Position numbers and translations under genes: made by a program. This document shows positions 16,792 through 27,210 of a DNA stretch of 64,000 nt, in pieces. Source of the DNA: Emcibacter sp. SYSU 3D8. GTDB taxonomy: Bacteria > Pseudomonadota > Alphaproteobacteria > SMXS01. Every line of letters starts with the position of its first letter. Positions within the stretch are counted from its first letter, which is position 1. The stretch covers positions 868,001 to 932,000 of the forward strand of contig NZ_JBBYXK010000001.1 in assembly GCF_039655875.1 (NCBI RefSeq), given 5' to 3'. Under the pieces are notes generated by a model. That model was given only the letters and a program-made list of their open reading frames with translations. It did no database searches and was not told the origin of the DNA.

Positions 16792-17053
16792 GCGGGCACA
16801 TTTCCGAATCTGGCTGATGGCCAAACAACTAGCATTCGGCAGCTTGGATGCCTGCGCGAGCATCTTAACCGCGGATCTACCAGATGTGTCTTTGACGAAA
16901 CTCGAACATCAGATCTAAGTCAACCTCCATGCATAGAGAAAATTAAGCATCAGATAGACAGTGAGGTCATACGGATTAGCGCATTAAGAGCGATAGCGTG
17001 ATGTCGACACCCGGCCGCTCTCCGCGGTCATTTTGGAGACCACGCCGCACCGC

Positions 17054-18067
17054 TCACGGTTTAGATGGCACCACCCGCATAACCATCTTGCCAACGTTCT
17101 CGCCCTGGTAGAGGCGGTGAAGCACGGTCGGGTAGTCGGTGACAGTGCCTTCTACGATGTTCTCCCTGAAGCCCAGCAGGCCCTGCTTCATCCAACCAGC
17201 CATCTCGCGGCGTGCCGCGTCGTAGCGATCCACATAGTCGAAGATGATGAAGCCCTCCATGCGGGCCCGCAGCGTTGCCAGTGCCAGATAGTTCTTCGGC
17301 CCGTAGATCTCGCCCTCGTTGTACTGCGACGTGGCGCCGCAGATGATGACGCGCCCGCGCATCCCCAGCCGGCGGAAGAGCGTGTCGAGCAGCGGGCCGC
17401 CCACGTTGTCGAACACGACGTCGACCCTGTTAGGTGTCGCCTCCTTCAGGTCGCGGTAAAGATCGGGTGAGCGGTAGTTCACGGCGGCATCGAACCCGAG
17501 ATCCTCTGTCAGCCACCGGCACTTTTCGTCGGAGCCGCAGATACCGACCGCCCGCGCGCCCTTGATCCTGGCGATCTGACCGGCGACGGAGCCTACCGCG
17601 CCGCTGGCTGCTGTAACCACGACCGTCTCGCCCGGCTTCGGCTTACCGACTTCCTCGAAGCCGAAATACGCCGTGAGGCCCGTCAACCCAAGCCCCCCGA
17701 GCCAAGACGGAAGCGGCGCCAGTGACACGTCTACTTTCGTCAGGGTGGCGCCATCGACGACCGCATATTCCTGCGTGCCCAGCATGCCGGTGACTTTATC
17801 GCCTGAGATGAAACCCGGATGCGCCGAGGCGACGACCTCTCCCGCCACGGGAACATCGACAATGTCGCCAATGCCCACCATGGCGCGGTACGACTGACCA
17901 GCGTTGAGGTGGGTGCGCACGGATGGGTCGATCGAGATATACTCCGCGCGCACAGTTACTTGCCCGTTCTCCGGCGACGGCACCGCCTCGCGCGTCACAC
18001 TGAAGTCGGTCGATTTCGCTTCCCCACTCGGCCTACGAGCCAAGCGCAATTGTGTGTTGAGCATCAC
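17054..18067 (-). CDS. NADP-dependent medium-chain oxidoreductase (CurA/PTGR-like)
   Basis: This 337-residue cytosolic enzyme belongs to the zinc-free MDR branch that reduces activated double bonds in 2-alkenals and enones with NADPH. The N-terminal GroES-like half contains YISIDPSVRTHLN and VGIGDIVDVPVAGEVV. The Rossmann half begins with VVVTAASGAVGSVAGQIA near residue 150 and continues with VFDNVGGPLLDTL and IICGATSQYN, typical of this branch. Length is normal. It is a cargo gene of the island with no link to the defence genes. Its promoter must lie in the AT-rich 18068-18339 gap. Confidence 0.9.
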   Translation of the reverse strand: MMLNTQLRLARRPSGEAKSTDFSVTREAVPSPENGQVTVRAEYISIDPSVRTHLNAGQSYRAMVGIGDIVDVPVAGEVVASAHPGFISGDKVTGMLGTQEYAVVDGATLTKVDVSLAPLPSWLGGLGLTGLTAYFGFEEVGKPKPGETVVVTAASGAVGSVAGQIARIKGARAVGICGSDEKCRWLTEDLGFDAAVNYRSPDLYRDLKEATPNRVDVVFDNVGGPLLDTLFRRLGMRGRVIICGATSQYNEGEIYGPKNYLALATLRARMEGFIIFDYVDRYDAARREMAGWMKQGLLGFRENIVEGTVTDYPTVLHRLYQGENVGKMVMRVVPSKP

Positions 18068-18339
18068 ACCTCCCCTCCAATGCCACAGCCATTGAACCTA
18101 GAGAGCGCTCAACCCGAGCGCAACAATGCCGCACTAACCGTCGATGGCGCGCGCTGGGCGCGCGCTGGGCGCGCCGCCGTTGCTCATAACCATAAATGAT
18201 TCCCGTATAGATATTCGCATAATGCATAGATCGTATGGCGCCTAAATAATATCTATTAAATCCTAACTAATAATCTGTATACCGTTTATCCCGATAACTA
18301 TTATGTCTGTATTGATCTCTCACAGACAACAGGAACGAG
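18068..18339. promoter_or_regulatory. AT-rich divergent intergenic region
   Basis: The gap between the reductase and the XRE-like gene starts with a GC-rich tandem (GCGCGCTGGG twice, about 18151-18170) and is then strongly AT-rich from about 18185 to 18310. It probably holds both divergent promoters. TATTAT at 18299-18304 is a candidate -10 for the plus-strand gene. No clear -35 is seen. Confidence 0.35.
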
Positions 18340-18765
18340 ATGACCGACGGCATGAATGAAGACACCCGCACCACTTTCACCAGCCTCCTCGAGTACCTCG
18401 AATTCGCCTTCGAGCGCTCCCCCAAGACACATGCCGAGATCGCGCATGAGATGGGATATCGCAGCGAAAACGTGCTCACGATGATGCTGGCCGGCATCTG
18501 CAAGGTGCCGATCGACAAGGTACCCAGCCTGGCAAGGGCGCTCAACGTCGAGCCCTCTCACATGATGACGCTCGCGCTGGAAGACTACTGCCCGGCGATT
18601 TTGCGGGCGATGGAGGAGACGTTCGATCATATCGCCACACCGAACCAGAAAGAATGGCTCAAGGTGGTGCGACACATCTCCGGCGACACCGATCCGCGGA
18701 TAACCCCCGATATCCGCGGCCTTCTTGAAGAGCACTTCCGCAACAACGTGGTCACCCAAGGCTGA
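18340..18765 (+). CDS. XRE-like helix-turn-helix protein
   Basis: This 141-residue protein carries an HTH of the lambda-repressor type in residues 15-70: HAEIAHEMGYRSENVLTMML as the recognition helices, then KVPIDKVPSLARALNVEP. The remaining 70 residues (YCPAILRAMEETFDHIATP) are helical and unrecognised. AGGAACGAG precedes the ATG. It is followed at once by a long inverted repeat. It could regulate the divergent reductase gene or the element itself. Confidence 0.7.
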   Translation: MTDGMNEDTRTTFTSLLEYLEFAFERSPKTHAEIAHEMGYRSENVLTMMLAGICKVPIDKVPSLARALNVEPSHMMTLALEDYCPAILRAMEETFDHIATPNQKEWLKVVRHISGDTDPRITPDIRGLLEEHFRNNVVTQG

Positions 18766-18771
18766 GCAAGG

Positions 18772-18827
18772 CGGCGGCGGATAGGCGTTCGGGAAGAGGT
18801 ACCTCGTCGAACGCACATCCGCCGCCG
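18772..18827. repeat. Long imperfect inverted repeat after the XRE-like gene
   Basis: GGCGGCGGAT (18773-18782) pairs with ATCCGCCGCC (18817-18826); inside, GCGTTCG pairs with CGAACGC, and the centre is the palindrome GAGGTACCTC. Arms of 26-28 bp are broken by small mismatches. It starts 7 bp after the stop codon. No T-run follows, so it may be a folded transcript end or a palindromic repeat element. Confidence 0.6.
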
Positions 18828-19028
18828 TCAATCCGCCTGGCTCGGTACGCGGGTGCACACGCAGGCATCCTGCTGAGGGTCTACGATGGGATCGAGCCGT
18901 TCCTAAATTTTCCGCCCCTCTGGTTTCCGTAGCTCTTCACCGACCGACGAGTGCGAGATGCGCGCCCCCGGCCTTCACCAGTTTCGACGTCATCTTGCCA
19001 AGGCAAGCCCAAGCGATTGGTGGGTCGG

Positions 19029-20261
19029 CTATAGTCGACAGTTCGTCATTACGGCGCGCGTGCGCTCCTCGATGTGCCTTTGGAAGACCACGAAGGGTAT
19101 CAGCACGCCGCCAGCATCATTCGCAGCCAGCCTGGTCAAGGAAGGCAACCTTGCGAGAACGCTTTCGGCGAGCGCCTCCACTCGCCGCACGGTCGCGGCA
19201 GGCGCTAAACCGACCGCTTGAGCGAAGTTCTCCCAATGCCGCCTTTGCAGGTGCTCAGCACGCGAATTGTCTGCGATCTTCATCGCCATGTTCCGGGTGA
19301 TGTTGCTGTAGATCAGTGACGTCATGGCATCGTAGTGCGGCGCAAGCCGCCAGCCTCGGTCATCAAGCAACAAGCTGTAGTTCTTAGCGTGCCGATCCGT
19401 GTCGCCGATGCAGCACGAGAAGATGACCATGTCGAGCAGCGTCAGTCGATCGCGCGCCGCGGCCGCGGAGTGATGAACCACCACCTCAAATAGCTGCTGT
19501 AGGCCGGGGCCACCGGATGCCTGGTACTTCTCCGTTGGGTAGCGCCCAAGAGCCTGGCAGAAATCTTCCTGGTGGCGGCGGGTGACCCGCCCATCCTGGG
19601 CGATGCTACGATCATAGCGGCGCACCAGCAGATAGCGTTGATCCCCGGCTCGCCCGAAAGCGGCTTCCGGCGTGGGGATTCCCACGGCAGACGCCAGCCT
19701 CATGCACATCAATTCGTTTGCAACCGACGCGTAGAGGCGATCATTGGCGGGCTTCAGAATATGCGTCGAAGCGGCGCCGTTGATCGGCAGCATTACGCGC
19801 CCTCCGATCACTGCGACGAGCATCTTGCTCTGCGCCCCCGCCAGCGACAGGGCCACCCCTTCGTCGCCGATGAGTAGCGGCCTCTGCGGCAGCCGACGGA
19901 TTGCAGCCGCAAGGTCGTGCTCGTCAAGAGCTTGGTAGCGCCCGCTCTCCGGCTTCTTGGCGTCGCCGATCGACAGTGCACCGGCGGTGTCGCGACCGAT
20001 CTCTTCCAAAATGCCATATGTGTCGCCCGCAGCGCGGCCAAGAATCTGGCCGATCATCTCAAGCTGCGGTTCCTCGGGCAGCAGATTGGCGAACCAGGGC
20101 GTCGCCACGTCGATGGGGTAGACATCCTTAACAAGAGGCATCGACACCGAGATCGCGAACCCTTCTCGGATCCAGTCAGGGTCATAGGCGAAGGACAGCC
20201 CCCCCCCGCTGGTACGCTCCAGGATACCGACCCGCTGTTGTTCGCACCAGACACCCAACAT
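19029..20261 (-). CDS. hipA: HipA-type serine/threonine kinase toxin
   Basis: This 410-residue kinase is the toxin of a type II HipBA module; HipA proteins phosphorylate targets such as glutamyl-tRNA synthetase and slow growth. Features are LANLLPEE-like ATPWFANLLPEE near residue 60, a glycine-rich LSLAGAQSKM near 135, LVRRYDR and the catalytic GDTDRHAKNYSLL near 284, followed by PHYDAMTS. The start is ATG 20259-20261, 2 nt after the hipB stop; the frame upstream is a shadow of hipB. Length is normal and the kinase residues are present, so it is probably active. Transcription is likely repressed by HipB at the three palindromes upstream. Confidence 0.9.
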   Translation of the reverse strand: MLGVWCEQQRVGILERTSGGGLSFAYDPDWIREGFAISVSMPLVKDVYPIDVATPWFANLLPEEPQLEMIGQILGRAAGDTYGILEEIGRDTAGALSIGDAKKPESGRYQALDEHDLAAAIRRLPQRPLLIGDEGVALSLAGAQSKMLVAVIGGRVMLPINGAASTHILKPANDRLYASVANELMCMRLASAVGIPTPEAAFGRAGDQRYLLVRRYDRSIAQDGRVTRRHQEDFCQALGRYPTEKYQASGGPGLQQLFEVVVHHSAAAARDRLTLLDMVIFSCCIGDTDRHAKNYSLLLDDRGWRLAPHYDAMTSLIYSNITRNMAMKIADNSRAEHLQRRHWENFAQAVGLAPAATVRRVEALAESVLARLPSLTRLAANDAGGVLIPFVVFQRHIEERTRAVMTNCRL

Positions 20262-20263
20262 GG

Positions 20264-20488
20264 TCAGGCCGGCAACGAGGCGCTTACGCGGATATTCAGC
20301 AGCCCGGCGATGCGGAAGGCCAATTCCAGGCTGGCGCTCTGCTTGCCGCGCTCCAGCTCGCTGACAAACCGGAGACTGACACCCGCGGCGAGGGCCAGCT
20401 CGCTCTGGGTTAGACCCTGTGACTTGCGACCTTGACGGATGACGGCCCCGAACTCGGATGCGTTGAATATGACTAGGGAAGTGTTCAT
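20264..20488 (-). CDS. hipB: HipB-type XRE antitoxin
   Basis: This 74-residue protein is a single HTH domain: FGAVIRQGRKSQGLTQSELA, LAAGVSLRFVSELERGKQSAS, then LELAFRIAGLLNI. It should bind HipA and the operators upstream of its own start. The gene precedes hipA by 2 nt, the usual order. One operator palindrome begins directly next to the start codon (20489). Confidence 0.9.
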   Translation of the reverse strand: MNTSLVIFNASEFGAVIRQGRKSQGLTQSELALAAGVSLRFVSELERGKQSASLELAFRIAGLLNIRVSASLPA

Positions 20489-20506
20489 TTTTCCTGATCG
20501 GGAAAA
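20489..20506. promoter_or_regulatory. Candidate HipB operator 1
   Basis: TTTTCCTGATCGGGAAAA is a near-perfect palindrome abutting the hipB start codon, with one mismatched base pair. It shares the core TCGGGAAA with the next site. Binding here would block transcript elongation or translation initiation. Confidence 0.65.
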
Positions 20507-20536
20507 CGCAGGGGGTTGAGAACCTTGCAGCGCGAA

Positions 20537-20554
20537 TTATCCCGTTCGGGAAAT
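20537..20554. promoter_or_regulatory. Candidate HipB operator 2
   Basis: TTATCCCGTTCGGGAAAT is a palindrome of the same type, centred 48 bp upstream of operator 1. Confidence 0.65.
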
Positions 20555-20583
20555 CGTCTCCGCGCGCTGCGGTCATGTTGACG

Positions 20584-20601
20584 TTTGCCCGATCGGGTCA
20601 A
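20584..20601. promoter_or_regulatory. Candidate HipB operator 3
   Basis: TTTGCCCGATCGGGTCAA is centred 47 bp upstream of operator 2, with a perfect CCCGATCGGG core. It lies between hipB and the end of the integrase gene. Confidence 0.6.
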
Positions 20602-20624
20602 TTCCATCAAACCGGCTTCTCCAA

Positions 20625-22412
20625 TCATGTGCCTGGATACAGGCCGGTCAGATCGATCGGGTAGTTGACCGCGTTCACCGCCTTCAGCAGCGATTGTGGC
20701 CCATAACCCTTCCCGTAATGTTGCTGTTCGACATGGGTGCCCTCGTGGCCGACAACAGCGTGCCTCACATCCTCGCCTACGTCGGCAGCTCGAAGGGCGT
20801 CGATCATCGTATGGCGGAAGCTGTGGAAACTCAGTGACCGCCTCCTACGCAAATCCTCGCCGAGGATCTGACCTAGCAAGCGGTTGAGCCGCTTGCTCTC
20901 CGGATCGGATTCATATCCAGAAGCGCCCTTCTTGACGGCTGGCCACAGTAGAGCACTTCCAGATCGTCGACGTTGCGCCACGTAGTCCAGAAAACCGATA
21001 TCGAGCAGTTCGCGATGGATGGGCGTTAGTCGCTTCGAGGCCGCGGTTTTGAGATTCTTGTCGCCGGCGTCGTTAATATCGAAACACGGCACACCCTCTT
21101 CGGTCACGATATCGGCAACCCGAAGCTGGCAGATTTCACCGAGGCGTGCCCCGGTAAACAGCGCGATGAGCGGCATCCAGAAGCGGTGATCACGAACCTG
21201 AAAATTTCCTGGCTCCGTAACACGGCCTGACGACCTGCAGCCTCGGAACAATGGTGCATCGAAAAGGATCTGCAATTCCGAGGCATCGAACGGGCTGCGC
21301 GGCTTGGTAGTTTTCTTGGGAGCGCGATGATTGATCCCCTCTGCTGGGTTGATGCCCAGGAGACCTGACTCCTTGCACCACCTGAAAAACAGCTTCATCG
21401 GGATCAGGTACTTGCCCTTCGCGGTGCCGTTATCGAGTTTCGGTAGGCCGCGCTCGGCCGCTACACGAATGGCTTCAGCGTAGCCCAATCCCGGCAGCTT
21501 CTTCGTTCTGTTGCTCGGGAGGCTGAGCACCACCTGCTTGAATCTCCCAAGCATTGCAGGAGTGATGCTCTGCAGTAGGGCATCGTTGCCCAGTACCTCG
21601 ACCAGGAGCGAGGTGGCCGTCAGGTGGGTGTCCATGGCTTTGATGCGAAGCGACTGGGTCGCGCGCATCTCCGCGATATAACGGTCTCTAACGGTGGATA
21701 GCGCCGCCTCCTCATCAACCATTTGAGACGGAGGCGATAATTCAACAGCCCCGGATGCGGCGGCGGCGGCCGGTGCGGAAGCGCCTCCAGATATCTCAAT
21801 TTCTTCCTCCTGGAACTCTACGAGGTCAAGTCTGGAGGCGTTGATCGTGCGGCCATCGGAGCGTTCGACTTGCACTTCCCTCAGGCGCTGTGACGCCGCA
21901 AAAAGTGCCTGAGCCAGCTTGATGTATTGGGGAGTACCCTGTTCCGCCGTCACTCCCAACGCGGTTATCTCTCCGCTCATGGAAGTCTGCATCGCATGCA
22001 GATCGGCGTCTCTCAGGATGTGTGCCATCCGCGCGAGCTCGTCTGTCGCATCGAGACCAATGCCGATGTTGATATAGTGCCCGACAGGAAGATCGAGTTC
22101 TCTCGCGCCATCGAGATAACCAGCGGTTCGACTGGAGCGGGCCTGCAGATCCTCATCAAGCCTCAACCGCAGCCAACCGTTCACGAGGTCGTTGATCATT
22201 ACCTTGGGCATATCGGGATCGTTCCTGATAAGCGCCATTGCCCGTGCAAGATGCGCGACCAACCGGGCACCTCGCACACGCGCTAGCGAGTTGTCTCGGG
22301 TGCCTAAAGAGCGGGATATTTCGCTGCGGCCGATGCGGCCGGAGATGTCGCCAGCGATGCGTAGCCGCAGCCGGTAGATCCCGGCTCGAGGGTAGATGTT
22401 TGAGGTAACCAC
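20625..22412 (-). CDS. int: Tyrosine recombinase, integrase of the island
   Basis: This 595-residue phage-type integrase should catalyse insertion and excision at the adjacent tRNA-Ala. The catalytic domain is C-terminal: Arg in TGARLGEICQL near residue 420, a HSFRHT box near 528, GHEG about 22 residues on, and the nucleophile Tyr in QQHYGKGY near 563. The N-terminal 250 residues hold the arm- and core-binding parts and are longer than in lambda Int, resembling DUF6538-type integrases. The gene starts 95 bp from the CCA end of the tRNA. Two 12-bp direct repeats lie just upstream. All key residues are intact, so it may be functional. Confidence 0.92.
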   Translation of the reverse strand: MVTSNIYPRAGIYRLRLRIAGDISGRIGRSEISRSLGTRDNSLARVRGARLVAHLARAMALIRNDPDMPKVMINDLVNGWLRLRLDEDLQARSSRTAGYLDGARELDLPVGHYINIGIGLDATDELARMAHILRDADLHAMQTSMSGEITALGVTAEQGTPQYIKLAQALFAASQRLREVQVERSDGRTINASRLDLVEFQEEEIEISGGASAPAAAAASGAVELSPPSQMVDEEAALSTVRDRYIAEMRATQSLRIKAMDTHLTATSLLVEVLGNDALLQSITPAMLGRFKQVVLSLPSNRTKKLPGLGYAEAIRVAAERGLPKLDNGTAKGKYLIPMKLFFRWCKESGLLGINPAEGINHRAPKKTTKPRSPFDASELQILFDAPLFRGCRSSGRVTEPGNFQVRDHRFWMPLIALFTGARLGEICQLRVADIVTEEGVPCFDINDAGDKNLKTAASKRLTPIHRELLDIGFLDYVAQRRRSGSALLWPAVKKGASGYESDPESKRLNRLLGQILGEDLRRRRSLSFHSFRHTMIDALRAADVGEDVRHAVVGHEGTHVEQQHYGKGYGPQSLLKAVNAVNYPIDLTGLYPGT

Positions 22413-22419
22413 GGGGCAC

Positions 22420-22443
22420 TCTGTGTAACGATCTGTGTAACGA
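22420..22443. repeat. Two tandem 12-bp direct repeats between int and tRNA
   Basis: TCTGTGTAACGA occurs twice in perfect tandem, at 22420-22431 and 22432-22443. It sits 7 bp upstream of the integrase start and 64 bp from the tRNA. Candidates are arm-type integrase sites or an excisionase site. Confidence 0.5.
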
Positions 22444-22507
22444 TCGAGCCCTCGTGTCGAACGGCGCGCCGCAGACCCCGCGGAAACATTGGGGTTTTTA
22501 GGGAAAA

Positions 22508-22583
22508 TGGTGGAGCCAGACGGGATCGAACCGACGACCTCAAGCTTGCAAAGCTAGCGCTCTCCCAACTGAGCTATGGCCCC
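22508..22583 (-). tRNA. tRNA-Ala(TGC), integration site of the island
   Basis: The 76-nt minus-strand gene begins GGGGCCATAGCTCAG and ends GGCTCCACCA, with CCA encoded. The anticodon loop TTTGCAA gives anticodon TGC, alanine, and the TTCGATC T-loop is normal. The anticodon stem CTAGC/GCTTG has a T-T mismatch at 28-42. The 3' half faces the integrase, so it would have been supplied by the element on insertion. Acceptor, D and T stems pair well. Confidence 0.95.
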
Positions 22584-22802
22584 AACGACGGTGGTCTATA
22601 TCGGTATGGGCCGGGGCAAGTCAATGTCGCGTTGCCCGGCAAGACACAGGCTTACTCACAAAAAAGTTATCGGCGGCGGCGTTCGGCGTTGACAGCGATT
22701 CTCACGACCGGCATCCTTAGGTCAGTCACACTGACTTCTTTGGAGAAGCCGGCGCGGTGGCGTTGTATTTTCGCGGAGAACACGGAAGACATCGGACGCT
22801 TG

Positions 22803-24257
22803 ATGGTCAACGAAAACAGCGGGTTAGAGAACATCCAACCGGCGGCGCAATTTGATTTGCACCGTCATGTCGGCTCGCCGGGCTGGTTTTTGCGCACCGC
22901 CGCACTTGTCATGCTGGTCGGCACAACCGTCGGATTTGGCGTCCAGTCCAACTTTTCTGTCTACAATGCCTACAACGCGGCGATCGGCGGTTCGGTTCCC
23001 TCGCCCTTCTCGACCATCGCCTCGATGGGCCCGAGCGCCCGCAGCGGCCAGCCGGGCCTGAGCCTGACCGGCCCCATGAGCGACGGCAGCCCCATCGCCC
23101 GTGTGCTGCTCGAGGAAGTCGACACCTCCCCGGTCAAACAGGCGCGCATCATGCGCGGCGACACGCTGGCTGGCGTGCTGATCAAGGCCGGCGTCGAACT
23201 GGCCGACGCACACAGCGCCATCACCGCCCTGTCGGAGCACCTCAATGTCCGCCGCCTGAAAGAAGGCCAGGAAATCGAGTTGACGTTCGGCCATGACGAT
23301 CCGGCCAGCGACGAGCAGACCCTGCAGGCCATCCGGCTGCAGTCCGAGGTCGAAAGCGCCGTTCGCGTGGCCCGGCAGAACGATGGCTCGTTTGTCAGCG
23401 CCATCGAAGCCATCAGGCTCGACACCCATGCCACCCGCGCCGCCGGCGAAATCCACGAAAGCCTGTACGCCGCCATGCGCAAGGCCGGGGTGCCGCACAA
23501 CGTGATTGCCGAGTTCATCCGCATCTATTCCTGGGACGTGGATTTCCAGCGCGAGGTCCAGCCGGGCGACAGCTTCGAGATTTATTTCGACCGCTACGAG
23601 AACGGCAAAGGCCGGATGGTGAAGACCGGCCCGCTGCTCTATGCCGGCCTTAACCTGAGCGGCAAGGCCCACAATCTCTACCTTTACACCACACGCGACG
23701 ACGGCAATGCCGATTATTACGACGAGAACGGCCAGAGCGTGCGCAAGGCGCTGCTCAAGACGCCGATCGATGGCGCCCGGCTGACGTCCGGCTTCGGCCG
23801 GCGCACCCATCCCATCCTGGGCTATACCAAAATGCACAAGGGGCTGGATTTCGGAGCGGCCCGCGGCACCCCGATCCATGCGGCCGGCGACGGCACCGTC
23901 GAGGTGGCCGGCCCCAAGGGCAGCTACGGCAATTACGTGCGCATCCGCCATAACGGAACCTATGCCACCGCCTATGCCCACATGAACGGCTTCGGCAAGG
24001 GTATCCGGGCCGGCGCGCGTGTCCGTCAGGGCGATGTCATCGGCTACGTGGGCACCACCGGGCGTTCGACAGGCCCGCACCTGCATTACGAAGTGCTGAA
24101 GGAAGCCAGGCAAGTCGATCCGCGGGGCATCAAGATGCCGTCGGGCCGCCAACTCGCCGGCAATGAACTGGCCTCGTTCAGGACCTCGCTGGAGCAGGTC
24201 AAGAGCCAGATAGCCGCCCTTCCCGTCATGCGGCAACTGGTCGCCAACGCGGAATAG
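22803..24257 (+). CDS. M23-family peptidoglycan endopeptidase, membrane-anchored
   Basis: This 484-residue LytM-type enzyme should cut peptidoglycan cross-links in the periplasm. A transmembrane anchor (FLRTAALVMLVGTTVGFGV) lies near residues 30-50. A LysM/OapA-like segment follows (IMRGDTLAGVLIKAGVE, near 120). The C-terminal catalytic domain carries HKGLD near residue 347 and GPHLHYEV near 422, giving the zinc ligands H-x3-D and HxH. I choose ATG 22803 because the upstream frame has no membrane or signal features. TTGACA at 22689 is a possible -35. Next to it is GTCAG-TCACA-CTGAC, a small inverted repeat. This is the first chromosomal gene after the island. Confidence 0.88.
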   Translation: MVNENSGLENIQPAAQFDLHRHVGSPGWFLRTAALVMLVGTTVGFGVQSNFSVYNAYNAAIGGSVPSPFSTIASMGPSARSGQPGLSLTGPMSDGSPIARVLLEEVDTSPVKQARIMRGDTLAGVLIKAGVELADAHSAITALSEHLNVRRLKEGQEIELTFGHDDPASDEQTLQAIRLQSEVESAVRVARQNDGSFVSAIEAIRLDTHATRAAGEIHESLYAAMRKAGVPHNVIAEFIRIYSWDVDFQREVQPGDSFEIYFDRYENGKGRMVKTGPLLYAGLNLSGKAHNLYLYTTRDDGNADYYDENGQSVRKALLKTPIDGARLTSGFGRRTHPILGYTKMHKGLDFGAARGTPIHAAGDGTVEVAGPKGSYGNYVRIRHNGTYATAYAHMNGFGKGIRAGARVRQGDVIGYVGTTGRSTGPHLHYEVLKEARQVDPRGIKMPSGRQLAGNELASFRTSLEQVKSQIAALPVMRQLVANAE

Positions 24258-24290
24258 GGCGCGCCCGACCTCCCGATATGCCGGAACAGA

Positions 24291-24322
24291 CAAAGGGCGG
24301 CGCCGCGAGGCGCCGCCCTTCC
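24291..24322. terminator. Bidirectional terminator between M23 gene and clpB
   Basis: GGGCGGCGCC (24295-24304) and GGCGCCGCCC (24309-24318) form a perfect 10-bp stem with a GCGA loop. A-rich and T-containing flanks on either side suit both converging genes. Confidence 0.8.
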
Positions 24323-24340
24323 CTGTTTACCCCGACAATC

Positions 24341-26992
<2,652 letters not shown>

Positions 26993-27163
26993 GGTGTGTC
27001 CTCCCTCTGCGGGATGCTTGGATTTGGCGGCGGGAACCGCGAGCATGGCCTGCATATGGTGTTGCACATCGGCAACACAAGAGGCACGAGGACGGGAAAA
27101 ACCGGCGCGGTTTCCCGCATCGCCCCGACGCGGGCGCGCGCTGCCGGGCAGCCGTAAAAGAAA

Positions 27164-27189
27164 ACGGGCGGCCCGAGCGGGCCGCCCGT
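27164..27189 (-). terminator. Terminator after the DUF4167 gene
   Basis: ACGGGCGGCCC (27164-27174) and GGGCCGCCCGT (27179-27189) pair perfectly over 11 bp with a GAGC loop. Reading on the minus strand it is followed by TTTTCTTTT, a good T-run. It ends the DUF4167 transcript and separates it from clpB. Confidence 0.85.
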
Positions 27190-27210
27190 CCAGATACTCA
27201 ATAGTGAAGG

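Noticed and set aside
18884-18900. GATGGGATCGAGCCG resembling the tRNA-Ala 3' end, considered as a second att site
   Set aside because: Only about 13 of 15 bases match and the flanks do not continue the similarity; probably chance.
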